A DNA stretch of 64,000 nucleotides, taken from G965205525 sp965205525 (GTDB taxonomy: Bacteria; Pseudomonadota; Gammaproteobacteria; JABABF01). The notes beneath the pieces are model-generated. The model worked only from the letters and a program-made list of their open reading frames with translations. It was not told where the DNA came from and did not search any database. The position numbers and the translations under genes are program-made. The stretch's first letter is position 1. Each line of letters begins with the position of its first letter. Positions 25,469 through 34,080 of the stretch are shown piece after piece. The DNA is taken from positions 248,001-312,000 of the forward strand of contig OZ242171.1 in assembly GCA_965205525.1 (NCBI GenBank). Direction: 5' to 3'.

Positions 25469-26526
25469 GCAGCGCCGCCGCCGAGATACAGGGGACCCTC
25501 CGGGAGCTGGTCGCCGGCCGAGATCTCAGCCGGGGGCAGATGATCTCCCTGATGCGTCGCATCATGGGGGGCGAGGCGACGCCGGCCCAGATCGGCGCCA
25601 TTTTGGTGGCGCTCTCCATGAAAGGGGAGACGGTGGAGGAGATCTGTGCCGCCGCCCTGGTGATGCGGGAGCTCTCCCTGCGGGTGGAAGTCTCCGGCGA
25701 GCACTTGGTGGATACCTGCGGCACCGGCGGGGACGGGGCCAGTCTGTTTAATATTTCCACCGGCGCCGCTTTTATCGCTGCCGCCGGTGGCGCCCGGGTG
25801 GCCAAGCATGGCAACCGGGCCGCCAGCAGCAAAAGCGGCAGCGCCGATGTTCTGGAATCTCTGGGGGTGAACCTGGAACTGAGTCCTCAGCAGACCGCCC
25901 GCTGCATTGAGGAGATCGGGCTCGGCTTCCTGTTTGCGCCCCATTACCACGGTGCGATGAAGCACGCCGTCGGCCCCAGACGGGAGCTGGCGCTGCGCAC
26001 CCTGTTCAACCTGCTGGGCCCCCTTACCAATCCCGCCGGTGCGAGGAGGCAGGTGCTGGGCGTATTTGATGCCCGCTGGCTTCGCCCCCTCGCCGAGGCG
26101 CTGGGGGCGCTGGGCAGCGAGCATGTCCTGGTGGTGCACAGCGAAGACGGCTTGGACGAGATCAGCATCGCCGCCCCCACCCGGGTGGCAGAGATCAAGG
26201 GCGGCGAGCTGAGGGAATACAGCATCGCGCCCGGGGATTTCGGCATCGCTGAAACCTCCACAGAGAGCTTGCTGGCAGCCGGTCCCGAGGCCAGCGCGGC
26301 GCTCCTCAAGGCCGGTCTCTGCGGCGAGCACCAGGATGCCGCCAGCATCCTGGCCCTGAACGGCGGTGCCGCCCTCTACGCCGCTGGAGTCGCGGGCACC
26401 CTGGCCCAGGGTGTCGCTTTAGCTCGGGACCTCTTGGATTCTGGCCAGGCCGCCGAGAAGCTGAAGGAGTTTGTCGCTTTCACCCGTCTTGCGGGCGATG
26501 CGAAAGAGCAGGCAGCGGCGACGTGA
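25465..26526 (+). CDS. trpD: Anthranilate phosphoribosyltransferase
   Basis: TrpD joins anthranilate to PRPP, the second dedicated step of tryptophan synthesis. The 353-residue protein from a GTG start has the helical N-terminal domain, the PRPP-binding 'VDTCGTGGDGASLFNISTG', 'KHGNRAASSKSGSADVLESL' and 'FAPHYHGAMKHAVGPRREL'. It is a separate gene, not fused to trpG. It overlaps trpG and trpC by 4 nt each. Confidence 0.97.
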   Translation: MSSAAAEIQGTLRELVAGRDLSRGQMISLMRRIMGGEATPAQIGAILVALSMKGETVEEICAAALVMRELSLRVEVSGEHLVDTCGTGGDGASLFNISTGAAFIAAAGGARVAKHGNRAASSKSGSADVLESLGVNLELSPQQTARCIEEIGLGFLFAPHYHGAMKHAVGPRRELALRTLFNLLGPLTNPAGARRQVLGVFDARWLRPLAEALGALGSEHVLVVHSEDGLDEISIAAPTRVAEIKGGELREYSIAPGDFGIAETSTESLLAAGPEASAALLKAGLCGEHQDAASILALNGGAALYAAGVAGTLAQGVALARDLLDSGQAAEKLKEFVAFTRLAGDAKEQAAAT

Positions 26527-27362
26527 GCGGCTCCTCTGGAGATGTGCTGGCGAGGATCCTCGCCAGCAAGCGGGAGGAGATTGCCCGGGGGCGAACTGCA
26601 TTGCCCTTGGCGCAGCTCCGCCGCCAGGCGGAGGAAGCGTCGCCGGTGCGCGGCTTTGCCGCCGCCTTGAAGCGGTGCGCAGCAGATGGGCGTCCCGCCG
26701 TCATCGCCGAGATCAAGCGGGCCTCTCCGAGCGGAGGAACCCTGCGCCATGATTTTGTGCCGGCAGAGATTGCCCGGCAATACGCTGCCGCCGGCGCCGC
26801 CTGCCTGTCGGTGCTCACCGACCGGGAGTTCTTTCAGGGGGCGGGGGAGCATCTCACTGCCGCCCGGGCCGCCTGCGAATTGCCGGTGCTGCGCAAGGAC
26901 TTCCTGCTGGACGAATACCAGATGTACGAGGCCCGCGCCCTGGGGGCCGATTGCGTGCTGCTGATCTTGGCGGCCCACCCGGACCGCACGCTCCTGCGAG
27001 ACTTGGCGGACTTGGCCCGGGGCCTCGGCATGGATGTGCTGCCGGAGGTGCATGAGGGACAAGAGATGGAGACCGCCCTGGCCTTGGATACGGGCCTTAT
27101 CGGCATCAACAACCGCAATCTGCGCACCTTGGAGACCCGCCTGGAAATCAGCCGCGCCCTCCTGCCCCGGGTGCCGCCGGGGTGTCTGGCGGTGGTGGAG
27201 AGCGGCATTCACCGCCCGGAGCAGGCGGCACAGCTGTGTGCCGAGGGCGCCACCTGCTTCCTGGTGGGGGAGGCCCTGATGCGGGCCCCAAGTCCTGGGG
27301 AGGCCCTGCGGGAGCTCTTCCCGGAAGCGGCATCCGCTCCACCCCTGCCAAGCAGGGAATGA
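26523..27362 (+). CDS. trpC: Indole-3-glycerol phosphate synthase
   Basis: TrpC closes the indole ring from CdRP. The 279-residue (beta/alpha)8 protein has 'VIAEIKRASPSGGTLR', 'LSVLTDREFFQGAGEHL', 'LPVLRKDFLLDEYQ', 'IGINNRNLRTLE' and 'VVESGIHRPEQ', covering the catalytic Lys and Glu residues. It is monofunctional, without a TrpF domain. trpF, trpB and trpA are not in the window. GTG start, GTGA overlap with trpD. Confidence 0.96.
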   Translation: MSGSSGDVLARILASKREEIARGRTALPLAQLRRQAEEASPVRGFAAALKRCAADGRPAVIAEIKRASPSGGTLRHDFVPAEIARQYAAAGAACLSVLTDREFFQGAGEHLTAARAACELPVLRKDFLLDEYQMYEARALGADCVLLILAAHPDRTLLRDLADLARGLGMDVLPEVHEGQEMETALALDTGLIGINNRNLRTLETRLEISRALLPRVPPGCLAVVESGIHRPEQAAQLCAEGATCFLVGEALMRAPSPGEALRELFPEAASAPPLPSRE

Positions 27363-27575
27363 CTTCTTCCTCCCGCTTTCTCTCCGCCCTCGGGCGGGCG
27401 CCCCGCCGTCAGTGCCGGGGTGCAGGGAGAGAGCAGAGCACAGAATCCGCCGGGATGGAGTCCCATGGCGGAGATAGTCCGCACCCGCGAGGGCGCTGCG
27501 GATATGATTTGAGGCTGGCGGAAGTCCCTTGAAGAATTGGCGCCCGCTTTTCTTTTTTGCTGACCGGAGGTTGTA
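27363..27575 (+). other. 213-nt gap after trpC
   Basis: No gene seen. It holds a small CCGCCC/GGGCGG hairpin at 27384-27397 without a T-run, and a GGAGG ribosome-binding site for the OsmC gene at its end. In Pseudomonas the crp/vfr gene often sits between trpC and a homologous OsmC gene; nothing similar is present here. Confidence 0.5.
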
Positions 27576-28007
27576 ATGGCCGAGACCATGCGGGTGACAC
27601 TGAACTGGCTGGACGGGGCCGCTTTTACCGGTGCCACGGGCAGCGGGCATGAGGTGGTAATGGATGGGCCGCCGGATGCCGGCGGGCAGAACCGGGGACC
27701 GCGCCCGATGGAGATGCTGCTCTTGGGCACCGGGGGTTGCGCTGCCTTTGACATCGTGAGCATCCTGCGCAAGGCGCGCCAGCAGGTGGACAGCTGCGAG
27801 GCGGTGCTGGAGGCGGAGCGGGCGGACGCAGTGCCTGCCGTGTTCCAGCGCATTCATTTTCGCTTTCGCGTACGCGGTCGGAATCTGCGCGAGTCCCATG
27901 TGGCCCGGGCCGTTTCCCTTTCTGCAGAAAAATACTGCTCTGCCTCCATCATGCTGCAGCGGGCGGGGGTAGAGGTGTGCCACGACTACGAGATTCTTCC
28001 CCCGTGA
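27576..28007 (+). CDS. OsmC/Ohr-family protein (YhfA-like)
   Basis: A 143-residue OsmC-fold protein. It has the two conserved cysteines of thiol-dependent peroxidases in this superfamily, in 'LLLGTGGCAAFDIVSILRK' and 'SAEKYCSASIMLQR', and the 'RGPRPMEMLL' approach helix. The closest type is the YhfA group, whose substrate is not established. A GGAGG site lies 6-7 nt before the ATG. The stop overlaps the downstream VOC gene (GTGA). Confidence 0.88.
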   Translation: MAETMRVTLNWLDGAAFTGATGSGHEVVMDGPPDAGGQNRGPRPMEMLLLGTGGCAAFDIVSILRKARQQVDSCEAVLEAERADAVPAVFQRIHFRFRVRGRNLRESHVARAVSLSAEKYCSASIMLQRAGVEVCHDYEILPP

Positions 28008-28396
28008 GCAGGCCGTCGCCGGTGCAGGGTCTGCGCCATGTGGCTCTTCGGGTGGAGGACAGCTGCTTTGACGCCTCGGTGGATTTCTATGTCCGCTTGG
28101 TGGGCATGGAGGTTGAGTGGCATCCAGATCCAGACAATATCTATCTCTCTTCCGGCACGGACAATCTCGCTCTGCACCGGGCCTCCGTCGATACGGGCGG
28201 CTCCTTGGACCACATCGGCTTTCTGCTGGGTGCAGCGGGGGATGTGAGCGTCTGGCACGATTTCCTGGCGAGGGAGGGGGTGTCTATTGAAAAGCCCCCC
28301 CGCACTCACCGGGACGGCACTTGCAGCTTTTACTGCCGAGACCCCGGGGGCACCCGGGTGCAATTCATCCACCATCCTATCCTCGCCGCATCCTGA
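28004..28396 (+). CDS. VOC (glyoxalase/bleomycin-resistance) family protein
   Basis: A 130-residue protein of the vicinal oxygen chelate superfamily, starting at a GTG overlapping the OsmC stop. Metal-ligand positions are suggested by 'GLRHVALRVED' (His), 'LDHIGFLLG' (His) and the final 'YCRDPGGTRVQFIHHP' (Glu position replaced by Gln in VQFI). The duplicated beta-alpha-beta-beta-beta modules fit the length. The substrate cannot be named. Confidence 0.82.
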   Translation: MSRPSPVQGLRHVALRVEDSCFDASVDFYVRLVGMEVEWHPDPDNIYLSSGTDNLALHRASVDTGGSLDHIGFLLGAAGDVSVWHDFLAREGVSIEKPPRTHRDGTCSFYCRDPGGTRVQFIHHPILAAS

Positions 28397-28465
28397 CAGA
28401 GCAGGGGAAATCTCTCTGCCGGCCCTGCATTGCCCCCTGGCGAGGGGCGCTTGCCTGTCCCGCTT

Positions 28466-29422
28466 TCAGCTTTTTTCGGCCAGGTATTTCTCCGCATCAA
28501 GTGCGGCCATGCAGCCGAGACCGGCGGAGGTGATGGCCTGGCGATACACCGAATCGCACACATCTCCCGCCGCGAACACCCCCTTCCGGCTGGTGGCGGT
28601 GCTCCCGCCGCCGCTGCCGCTTCGCACCTGAATGTATCCCTTCTCCATATCCAGCTGACCGGCAAAGATGTCGGTGTTGGGCCGATGCCCGATGGCGATA
28701 AACACCCCCTCCACCGCCAGCTCCCGGGTCTGGCCCGATTGGGCATGCTGCGCCCGCAGTCCGGTAACTCCCTGCTCATCCCCCAGCACCTCCGCTGCCA
28801 TGTGCTCCCACAGGAAACTGATGCTGCCCTTCTTCTCGCATTTGAATAGCCGCTGCTGCAGGATGTGCTCCGCCCGCAGTGCATCGCGCCGGTGGACCAG
28901 GGTGACATGGCTGGCGAGCCGAGCCAGGTACAGGGCTTCCTCTGCCGCGGTGTTGCCCCCCCCCACCACTGCCACCGGCTTGTCGCGAAAGAAAAATCCA
29001 TCACAGGTGGCACAGGCGCTTACCCCCCTGCCCAGGTATTTCTCCTCCGAGGGCAGACCCAGGTATTTGGCCGAGGCGCCGGTGGCAATGATGAGGGCAT
29101 CGCAGCTGTAGCTGCCAGCGGAGCCCTTGAGCCGCATGGGCTCTTCGCCCAGCTCTGCCTGCTCAATGTGATCGCTGATAATCGGCACTTCCAGGCGCTC
29201 CGCGTGCTGCTGCATCGCTGCCATTAGCTCCGGCCCCTGCAAGTTCTCCTCGCCGCCGGGCCAGTTCTCCACGTCGGTGGTGGTGGTCAGCTGTCCGCCG
29301 GGCTCGGTGCCCATAATCACCCCCGGCTCCAGGTTGGCCCGTGCGGCGTAGATCGCCGCAGTCCAGCCGGCGGGTCCCGAGCCGAGTATCAAGAGGCGGT
29401 GATGAGTGGTTGTGCTGTTCAT
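28466..29422 (-). CDS. trxB: Thioredoxin reductase
   Basis: TrxB reduces thioredoxin with NADPH through FAD. The 318-residue protein from the ATG at 29422 shows the FAD motif 'ILGSGPAGWTAAIYAARA', the redox-active CATC ('GRGVSACATCDGFF'), the NADPH motif 'VAVVGGGNTAAEEALYL', 'VHRRDALRAEHILQQR' and the FAD-binding 'GVFAAGDVCDSVYRQA'. An upstream extension to 29533 is not supported. It is divergent from tyrS over about 100 nt. Confidence 0.97.
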   Translation of the reverse strand: MNSTTTHHRLLILGSGPAGWTAAIYAARANLEPGVIMGTEPGGQLTTTTDVENWPGGEENLQGPELMAAMQQHAERLEVPIISDHIEQAELGEEPMRLKGSAGSYSCDALIIATGASAKYLGLPSEEKYLGRGVSACATCDGFFFRDKPVAVVGGGNTAAEEALYLARLASHVTLVHRRDALRAEHILQQRLFKCEKKGSISFLWEHMAAEVLGDEQGVTGLRAQHAQSGQTRELAVEGVFIAIGHRPNTDIFAGQLDMEKGYIQVRSGSGGGSTATSRKGVFAAGDVCDSVYRQAITSAGLGCMAALDAEKYLAEKS

Positions 29423-29523
29423 GGCGAGGTTTTTTAAAAGCAGGAGCGAAAGCGGAAAGCAGGACGTTGTGCGGCTTCCTGTTACAATTTTAACCTTTGA
29501 TTTCCGTCTGCTTGGTGCCCCAG

Positions 29524-30837
29524 ATGCAGTCATCCCTCCCCGATGTGCTCGCGGACCTGCAGACGCGGATGCTGGTGGAGCAGCACTCCGGGGGCGAAAG
29601 ACTGCGAGAACATCTTACTGCCGAGCCCCGCACCTTGTACTGCGGCTTTGACCCCACCGCCGGCAGCCTGCATGTCGGTCACCTGCTGCCCCTGCTCACC
29701 CTGCGGCGTTTTCAGGAGGCGGGTCATCAGCCGCTGGTTCTGCTGGGGGGGGGCACTGCCCTCATCGGCGACCCCAGTTTTCGGGATGCCGAGCGTCCTC
29801 TGTCCTCTCGGGAGACGGTCGCCGCCAACAGCGCAGCACTTGCGGCCCAGCTGGGTCGCCTGCTGCAAGGCGCAGAAATTATTGACAACGCCGAGTGGCT
29901 GGCAGAGCGCTCTTTTTTGGATTTTATGCGCGATGTCGGCCGGCATTTCTCCGTCAACGCCATGGTGCGCAAGGAATCCGTCCGGCAGCGCTTAGAACGG
30001 GATGAGCAGGGCATTTCCTTCACTGAATTTGCCTATATGCTGCTGCAGGCATTTGACTTTGCGCACCTCCATCGCACCCGGGACTGCACCCTGCAGATCG
30101 GGGGCAGCGACCAGTGGGGGAATATCACCAGCGGCATTGATCTGGTGCGGCGCCTGCAGGCAGCAGAGGGGGAGTCCGCCGGTGCCCCCGGTGAAGTCTA
30201 CGGCCTGACCCTGCCGCTGGTCACCCGGGCCGACGGCGGCAAGTTCGGCAAGACGGAGGAGGGTGCCGTGTGGCTGGATGCAGAGCGCACCTCTCCCTAC
30301 ACTTTCTATCAGTTCTGGATTAACACCCGGGATGGCGATGTCTGCCGCTACCTGCGTTACTTCAGTGCCCTGTCGCCGCAGGATATAGAGGCTCTAGAGG
30401 GGCGGACTGCCGACGATGCCGGGCGCCGAGAAGCCCAGGAGTTCCTCGCCCGGGAACTCACTGCCTGGGTGCATGGGGAGCAGTCTGTGGCGGCGGCGGA
30501 GAGAATCGCCCGGGCGCTGTTTTCTGGGAATGCGGTGGAGCTGGGGGAGGATGACCTCGCCCAGCTGGCTTTGGACGGCCTGCCCTCCATCTCCTTGCAA
30601 GGAGCCGAGCAGTCCCTGCGGGAGGTGCTGGTGACCAGCGGCCTGGCGCGCACTCCCCGGGGGCAGGTGACCCTGGGTCAGGCGCGCAAATTCATGCTTG
30701 AGGGCGCCATCTCCGTCAATGGCCGAAAAGAGAGAGAAGAAAATGCAGTGCTGCGGCGCAGCGAAGCGCTGTTTAACCGCTACCACATTCTGTGCAGAGG
30801 CAAGAAGCATTACTGCCTGCTGTGCTGGGAGAACTAA
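29524..30837 (+). CDS. tyrS: Tyrosyl-tRNA synthetase
   Basis: Charges tRNA-Tyr with tyrosine. The 437-residue class I synthetase has 'YCGFDPTAGSLHVGHLLPLL' with the HIGH-like HVGH, the tyrosine-binding 'LQIGGSDQWGNITSG', the KMSKS-like loop written KFGKT, and a C-terminal S4 RNA-binding domain ('LGQARKFMLEGAISVNGRK'). This is the bacterial TyrRS-S/E. coli-like form. The ATG at 29524 is chosen over 29497 because it starts at the usual MQSSLPDVLADLQTR helix. Confidence 0.97.
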   Translation: MQSSLPDVLADLQTRMLVEQHSGGERLREHLTAEPRTLYCGFDPTAGSLHVGHLLPLLTLRRFQEAGHQPLVLLGGGTALIGDPSFRDAERPLSSRETVAANSAALAAQLGRLLQGAEIIDNAEWLAERSFLDFMRDVGRHFSVNAMVRKESVRQRLERDEQGISFTEFAYMLLQAFDFAHLHRTRDCTLQIGGSDQWGNITSGIDLVRRLQAAEGESAGAPGEVYGLTLPLVTRADGGKFGKTEEGAVWLDAERTSPYTFYQFWINTRDGDVCRYLRYFSALSPQDIEALEGRTADDAGRREAQEFLARELTAWVHGEQSVAAAERIARALFSGNAVELGEDDLAQLALDGLPSISLQGAEQSLREVLVTSGLARTPRGQVTLGQARKFMLEGAISVNGRKEREENAVLRRSEALFNRYHILCRGKKHYCLLCWEN

Positions 30838-30929
30838 TGCTTCCACCGCCCCTTGCGGCGGGGCCGGGTGCGCCCGCAGACGGAAATGCTGTAAAATGGG
30901 CGGCAGTTATATTCTTGGTCTAGAGTCTC

Positions 30930-31166
30930 ATGAGCCAGGTCTGCCAGGTAACCGGCAAGGGTCCGATGACAGGCTGCAATGTGTCCCATGCACATAATCG
31001 CAGCCGGCGGCGCTTCCTGCCGAATCTGCATACACGCCGCTTCTGGGTGGCATCCCAGAATCGTTTTGTGAAGCTGCGGGTCTCCGCCCATGGCATCCGT
31101 ATTATCGACAAGAAGGGCATTGATCGAGTCCTTGCCGACATGCGGAGCCGGGGGCAGAGGATCTGA
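30930..31166 (+). CDS. rpmB: 50S ribosomal protein L28
   Basis: The 78-residue basic protein matches L28: MSQVCQVTGKGPMTGCNVSH, AHNRSRRRFLPNL and 'RFWVASQNRFVKLRVSA'. It sits 35 nt before rpmG, the conserved rpmB-rpmG pair. The 92-nt gap after tyrS should contain its promoter; TAAAAT at 30892 and TATATT at 30908 are possible -10 elements without good partners. Confidence 0.97.
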   Translation: MSQVCQVTGKGPMTGCNVSHAHNRSRRRFLPNLHTRRFWVASQNRFVKLRVSAHGIRIIDKKGIDRVLADMRSRGQRI

Positions 31167-31200
31167 AGCACTGCTGCTCCTTTTCCTTTTAGCATTTGTC

Positions 31201-31356
31201 ATGCGCGAAAAAATCAAACTTGAATCCACGGCCAAGACCGGGCACTTCTATACCACCAGGAAGAACCGTCGCGCGACGACGGGCAAGCTGGAACTCAAGA
31301 AATACGACCCGGTGGTGCGCCGGCATGTGCTGTATCGGGAAACCAAGCTGAAGTAA
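31201..31356 (+). CDS. rpmG: 50S ribosomal protein L33
   Basis: The 51-residue protein MREKIKLESTAKTGHFYTTR and onward is a full L33 of the Cys-free, zinc-independent type (no CxxC pairs), as in E. coli. A longer open frame from 31090 overlaps rpmB and is rejected. mutM follows 32 nt later, as in many gammaproteobacteria. Confidence 0.97.
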   Translation: MREKIKLESTAKTGHFYTTRKNRRATTGKLELKKYDPVVRRHVLYRETKLK

Positions 31357-31388
31357 TCCCTCGCTGTCGGCTCCCCTGTTCCGGGCTG

Positions 31389-32204
31389 ATGCCGGAGCTT
31401 CCCGAAGTAGAAACCGTGCGGCGCGGCATTGAGCCGCACCTGTGTGGCCGCACTGTCAAAAATGTAATCCTGCGCTGCCGCCAGCTGCGGCAGCCTGTCA
31501 CCCCCGGTCTCGCCAAGGCACTGCCCGGCTGCCGCATCCGGGAGGTGCGTCGCCGGGCCAAGTACCTGCTTTTGGATATGAAAGAGGGCACTCTCCTAGT
31601 GCATCTCGGCATGTCCGGCTCCCTTCGCATTCTGTCCGCCGCCACGCCGCCGGGTCCCCACGACCATCTGGACTTGCTGCTGTCGGGCGGCCGCCTGCTG
31701 CGCTTCAGTGACCCGCGCCGCTTCGGCACTGTGCTGTGGCTGCGGAGCAACCCCCTGCGCCATCCTCTGCTGCGGGATCTGGGTCCGGAGCCTTTCTCTT
31801 CTGCCTTCAGCGGTGACTACCTGTACCGGCGCGCCCGGGGGCGGCGCGGGGCCGTGAAAAATTTTCTGATGGACGGCCGGGTGGTGGCAGGTGTTGGCAA
31901 TATCTATGCCAGCGAGGCCTTGTTTCACGCCGGCATCCGGCCATCTCGCCCTTCGGGTCGTATCGCCGCTCAGCGCTACACGCGCTTAGCGGACTCGGTG
32001 CAATCGGTGCTTCGAGCTGCGCTTCGCAAAGGGGGCACCACTCTCAGGGATTTTGTGGACAGCAGCGGCCGCCCCGGGTACTTCCGCATAGATCTGGCGG
32101 TGTATGGCCGGGGGGGGCAGCCCTGCAAAGTCTGCGATCTGCCCCTGCGGCAGGTGCGGCTGGGGCAGAGGGGCACGGTGTTCTGTCCCCACTGCCAGAC
32201 CTGA
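31389..32204 (+). CDS. mutM: Formamidopyrimidine-DNA glycosylase
   Basis: MutM (Fpg) excises 8-oxoguanine and FapyG from DNA. The 271-residue product starts MPELPEVETVRRGIEPHL, with the catalytic Pro2 and Glu3. The C-terminal part has the helix-two-turn-helix 'LMDGRVVAGVGNIYASEALF' and the zinc finger CKVC...CPHC with 'YGRGGQPCKVC'. A standard-length enzyme in the usual rpmB-rpmG-mutM context, converging on coaD. Confidence 0.97.
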   Translation: MPELPEVETVRRGIEPHLCGRTVKNVILRCRQLRQPVTPGLAKALPGCRIREVRRRAKYLLLDMKEGTLLVHLGMSGSLRILSAATPPGPHDHLDLLLSGGRLLRFSDPRRFGTVLWLRSNPLRHPLLRDLGPEPFSSAFSGDYLYRRARGRRGAVKNFLMDGRVVAGVGNIYASEALFHAGIRPSRPSGRIAAQRYTRLADSVQSVLRAALRKGGTTLRDFVDSSGRPGYFRIDLAVYGRGGQPCKVCDLPLRQVRLGQRGTVFCPHCQT

Positions 32205-32227
32205 GGGAGCGCCGTCCCTGCTCCCTC
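32203..32227. terminator. Hairpin between convergent mutM and coaD
   Basis: GAGGGAGC (32203-32210) and GCTCCCTC (32220-32227) form a perfect 8-bp stem with a 9-nt loop, overlapping the mutM stop codon and lying just before the coaD stop. It is well placed to end both convergent transcripts, but no T-run follows on either strand, so intrinsic termination is not proven. Confidence 0.4.
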
Positions 32228-32237
32228 GGGCAGCCTC

Positions 32238-32729
32238 TCAGGGTGTGCTTTTCGCTTGGTGCAGCTTGCGCAGTGCCTGGGCGGTTGCCGCCGGCACAAA
32301 GGGGGAGGGGTCGCCGTTCATCTGAGCGATCTCCCGGACCAGGGTTGAGGAGATATGAGAGCACTCAGGAGCCGGAGTGAGAAACAGGGTGTCCATCTGT
32401 GCCAGCATGGCTCGGTTCATGCCGGCCAGCTGGGCTTCGTATTCAAAGTCGCCGATGTTGCGCACGCCGCGCAGCACCGTGTAAATGCCCTGCTCCCTGG
32501 CGAAATCTACCAGCAGCCCGTCGTACTGGCATACCGCCACGTTGTCCAGGTGCCGCAGGGCTTCCTGAGCCAACCTGACCCGCTCTGTCGTTGAAAACAG
32601 GGTGGTTTTTCTCCCGCCTTTGGCGATGGCCACCAGGACTCGGTCAAACAGGGCGGCGGTGCGGACTGCCAAGTCCACATGTCCGTTGGTGATGGGGTCA
32701 AAGGTGCCAGGATAGAGAATTTCTTTCAT
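32238..32729 (-). CDS. coaD: Phosphopantetheine adenylyltransferase
   Basis: CoaD makes dephospho-CoA from 4'-phosphopantetheine and ATP. The 163-residue protein has 'LYPGTFDPITNGHVDLAVR' with the HxGH-type motif, 'VLRGVRNIGDFEYE', 'AQLAGMNRAML' and ISSTLVREI. Length is typical. It is four nt downstream of rsmD, the common rsmD-coaD pair. Confidence 0.97.
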   Translation of the reverse strand: MKEILYPGTFDPITNGHVDLAVRTAALFDRVLVAIAKGGRKTTLFSTTERVRLAQEALRHLDNVAVCQYDGLLVDFAREQGIYTVLRGVRNIGDFEYEAQLAGMNRAMLAQMDTLFLTPAPECSHISSTLVREIAQMNGDPSPFVPAATAQALRKLHQAKSTP

Positions 32730-32733
32730 CCGG

Positions 32734-33318
32734 CTACTCTACCATGTCCGCCCGGTACAGAGCGGAGTGTGTTCGTCCGGCCCGTGTCTCCCGCTCCAGC
32801 CGCCAGCCGGGCGGCGTCGGGCACCGCATCTTGCTGTCGCATTCTATGTACACGAGGGCTTCTGCTGTCAGCAGTTTCTTCCTCTTTAGGATTTCCCAGC
32901 AGCGTTCTGCCAGTTCCGGCTTGTCGTAGGGGGGATCCAAAAAGACCAGCTGAAAAGGCCCCTGCTCCTCTGCCTGTGGGCCCGAGAGCCAGGTCGGGGC
33001 ATCTGCTTTTGTCACCGTTGCCGCCGCCGCTAAGATTTTCACCTGCTCCCGCAGGCGCTCTGCGACGCTTGCATCCCGCTCCACAAAGGTGCTGCGGGCG
33101 GCCCCGCGAGACAAGGCTTCCAATCCCAGTGCGCCAGTGCCGGCGAACAGGTCCAGACAGACCTGCCCCTGCACACAGGGCGCGAGCCAATTGAACAGGG
33201 TTTCCCGGGTGCGGTCCGGGGTCGGGCGCAGCTGCGGCCGGCCCAGCACCTTCAGCCGGTGCCCGCGCCAGCGCCCGCCGATGATGCGCAGCTGCCCTGG
33301 CGAATGCTTTCTTGTCAT
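32734..33318 (-). CDS. rsmD: 16S rRNA (guanine966-N2)-methyltransferase
   Basis: RsmD methylates G966 of 16S rRNA. The 194-residue protein has 'IIGGRWRGHRLKVL', 'RPTPDRTRETLFNWL', the SAM-binding 'CLDLFAGTGALGLEALSRG', and the catalytic 'LVFLDPPYDKP'. It is divergent from ftsE with only about 33 nt between starts, so one or both promoters must lie inside the neighbouring gene. Confidence 0.95.
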   Translation of the reverse strand: MTRKHSPGQLRIIGGRWRGHRLKVLGRPQLRPTPDRTRETLFNWLAPCVQGQVCLDLFAGTGALGLEALSRGAARSTFVERDASVAERLREQVKILAAAATVTKADAPTWLSGPQAEEQGPFQLVFLDPPYDKPELAERCWEILKRKKLLTAEALVYIECDSKMRCPTPPGWRLERETRAGRTHSALYRADMVE

Positions 33319-33351
33319 CTGTTGTCCGCTCTGTCCGAAACCGCCTGCATT

Positions 33352-34080
33352 ATGATTATGCGGATGGAATCTGCAAGCGAAAAGGCAGCCGCCAGACCGA
33401 TCATCCGTCTTGAAGGCGTTTACAAGCGTTACGGAGGTGTAGATGCGCTAGCCGGCGTGTATCTGCAGATTTTTGCCGGCGAGATGGTTTTTCTTACCGG
33501 TCATTCCGGTGCCGGCAAAAGCACGCTTTTAAAGCTTATCGCCTTGATGGAGCGGCCCAGCAGAGGGCGCGTCCTGGTAGAGGGGCGGAATCTGGACCAG
33601 GTGCGCAAGCGAGAGATTCCCGTCCTGCGCCGCGGCATCGGCCTCGTGTTCCAGAATCATCGGCTGCTGTCCGATCGCAGCGTGTTTGAAAATGTCGCTC
33701 TGCCTCTCGTCGTCGCCGGCCATTCCCTGCCGGAGGTGGGCCGCCGCGTGCGCCGCGCCTTGGAAGATGTCGGCCTCCTTGATCGGGAGGATTACAGCCC
33801 CCAGTCCCTGTCTGCCGGCGAGCAGCAGCGAGTCGGCATCGCTCGGGCAGTGGTGTCGCACCCCCGCATCATTCTCGCCGACGAGCCCACCGGCAACTTG
33901 GATGAAGACCTTTCGCGAGACATCATGCGCCTGTTTGAAAAATTTCAGCGCAGCGGCGTCGCCGTGCTTATCGCTACCCATGATCGGGCGCTGATCGCCG
34001 GTATGCGGCACCGGGTCATCCATCTCATCCACGGCCATCTGCGGGAGGAAGAAGGGACGGCTCATGCGCAATCGCAATAG
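33352..34080 (+). CDS. ftsE: Cell-division ATP-binding protein
   Basis: FtsE drives FtsX, which controls periplasmic amidase activity at the septum. The ABC ATPase shows Walker A GHSGAGKST, Q-loop 'GLVFQNHRLL', signature LSAGEQQRVGIARAV, Walker B 'IILADEPTGNLD' and H-loop THDRAL. 'NHRLL' after the Q-loop is typical of FtsE. Three in-frame ATGs (33352, 33358, 33364) are possible starts and none has a clear ribosome-binding site. It overlaps ftsX by 17 nt. rpoH, which often follows ftsX, is absent. Confidence 0.95.
   Translation: MIMRMESASEKAAARPIIRLEGVYKRYGGVDALAGVYLQIFAGEMVFLTGHSGAGKSTLLKLIALMERPSRGRVLVEGRNLDQVRKREIPVLRRGIGLVFQNHRLLSDRSVFENVALPLVVAGHSLPEVGRRVRRALEDVGLLDREDYSPQSLSAGEQQRVGIARAVVSHPRIILADEPTGNLDEDLSRDIMRLFEKFQRSGVAVLIATHDRALIAGMRHRVIHLIHGHLREEEGTAHAQSQ

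Noticed and set aside
27450..27520. Short similarity (CGCACCCGCGA) to the ccmA-ccmB repeat unit.
   Set aside because: Eleven shared bases in GC-rich DNA is compatible with chance, and the rest of the unit does not align.
26376..27983. 535-codon minus-strand frame opposite trpC and the OsmC gene.
   Set aside because: Antisense shadow of two well-recognised genes in GC-rich codon context; no domain recognised.
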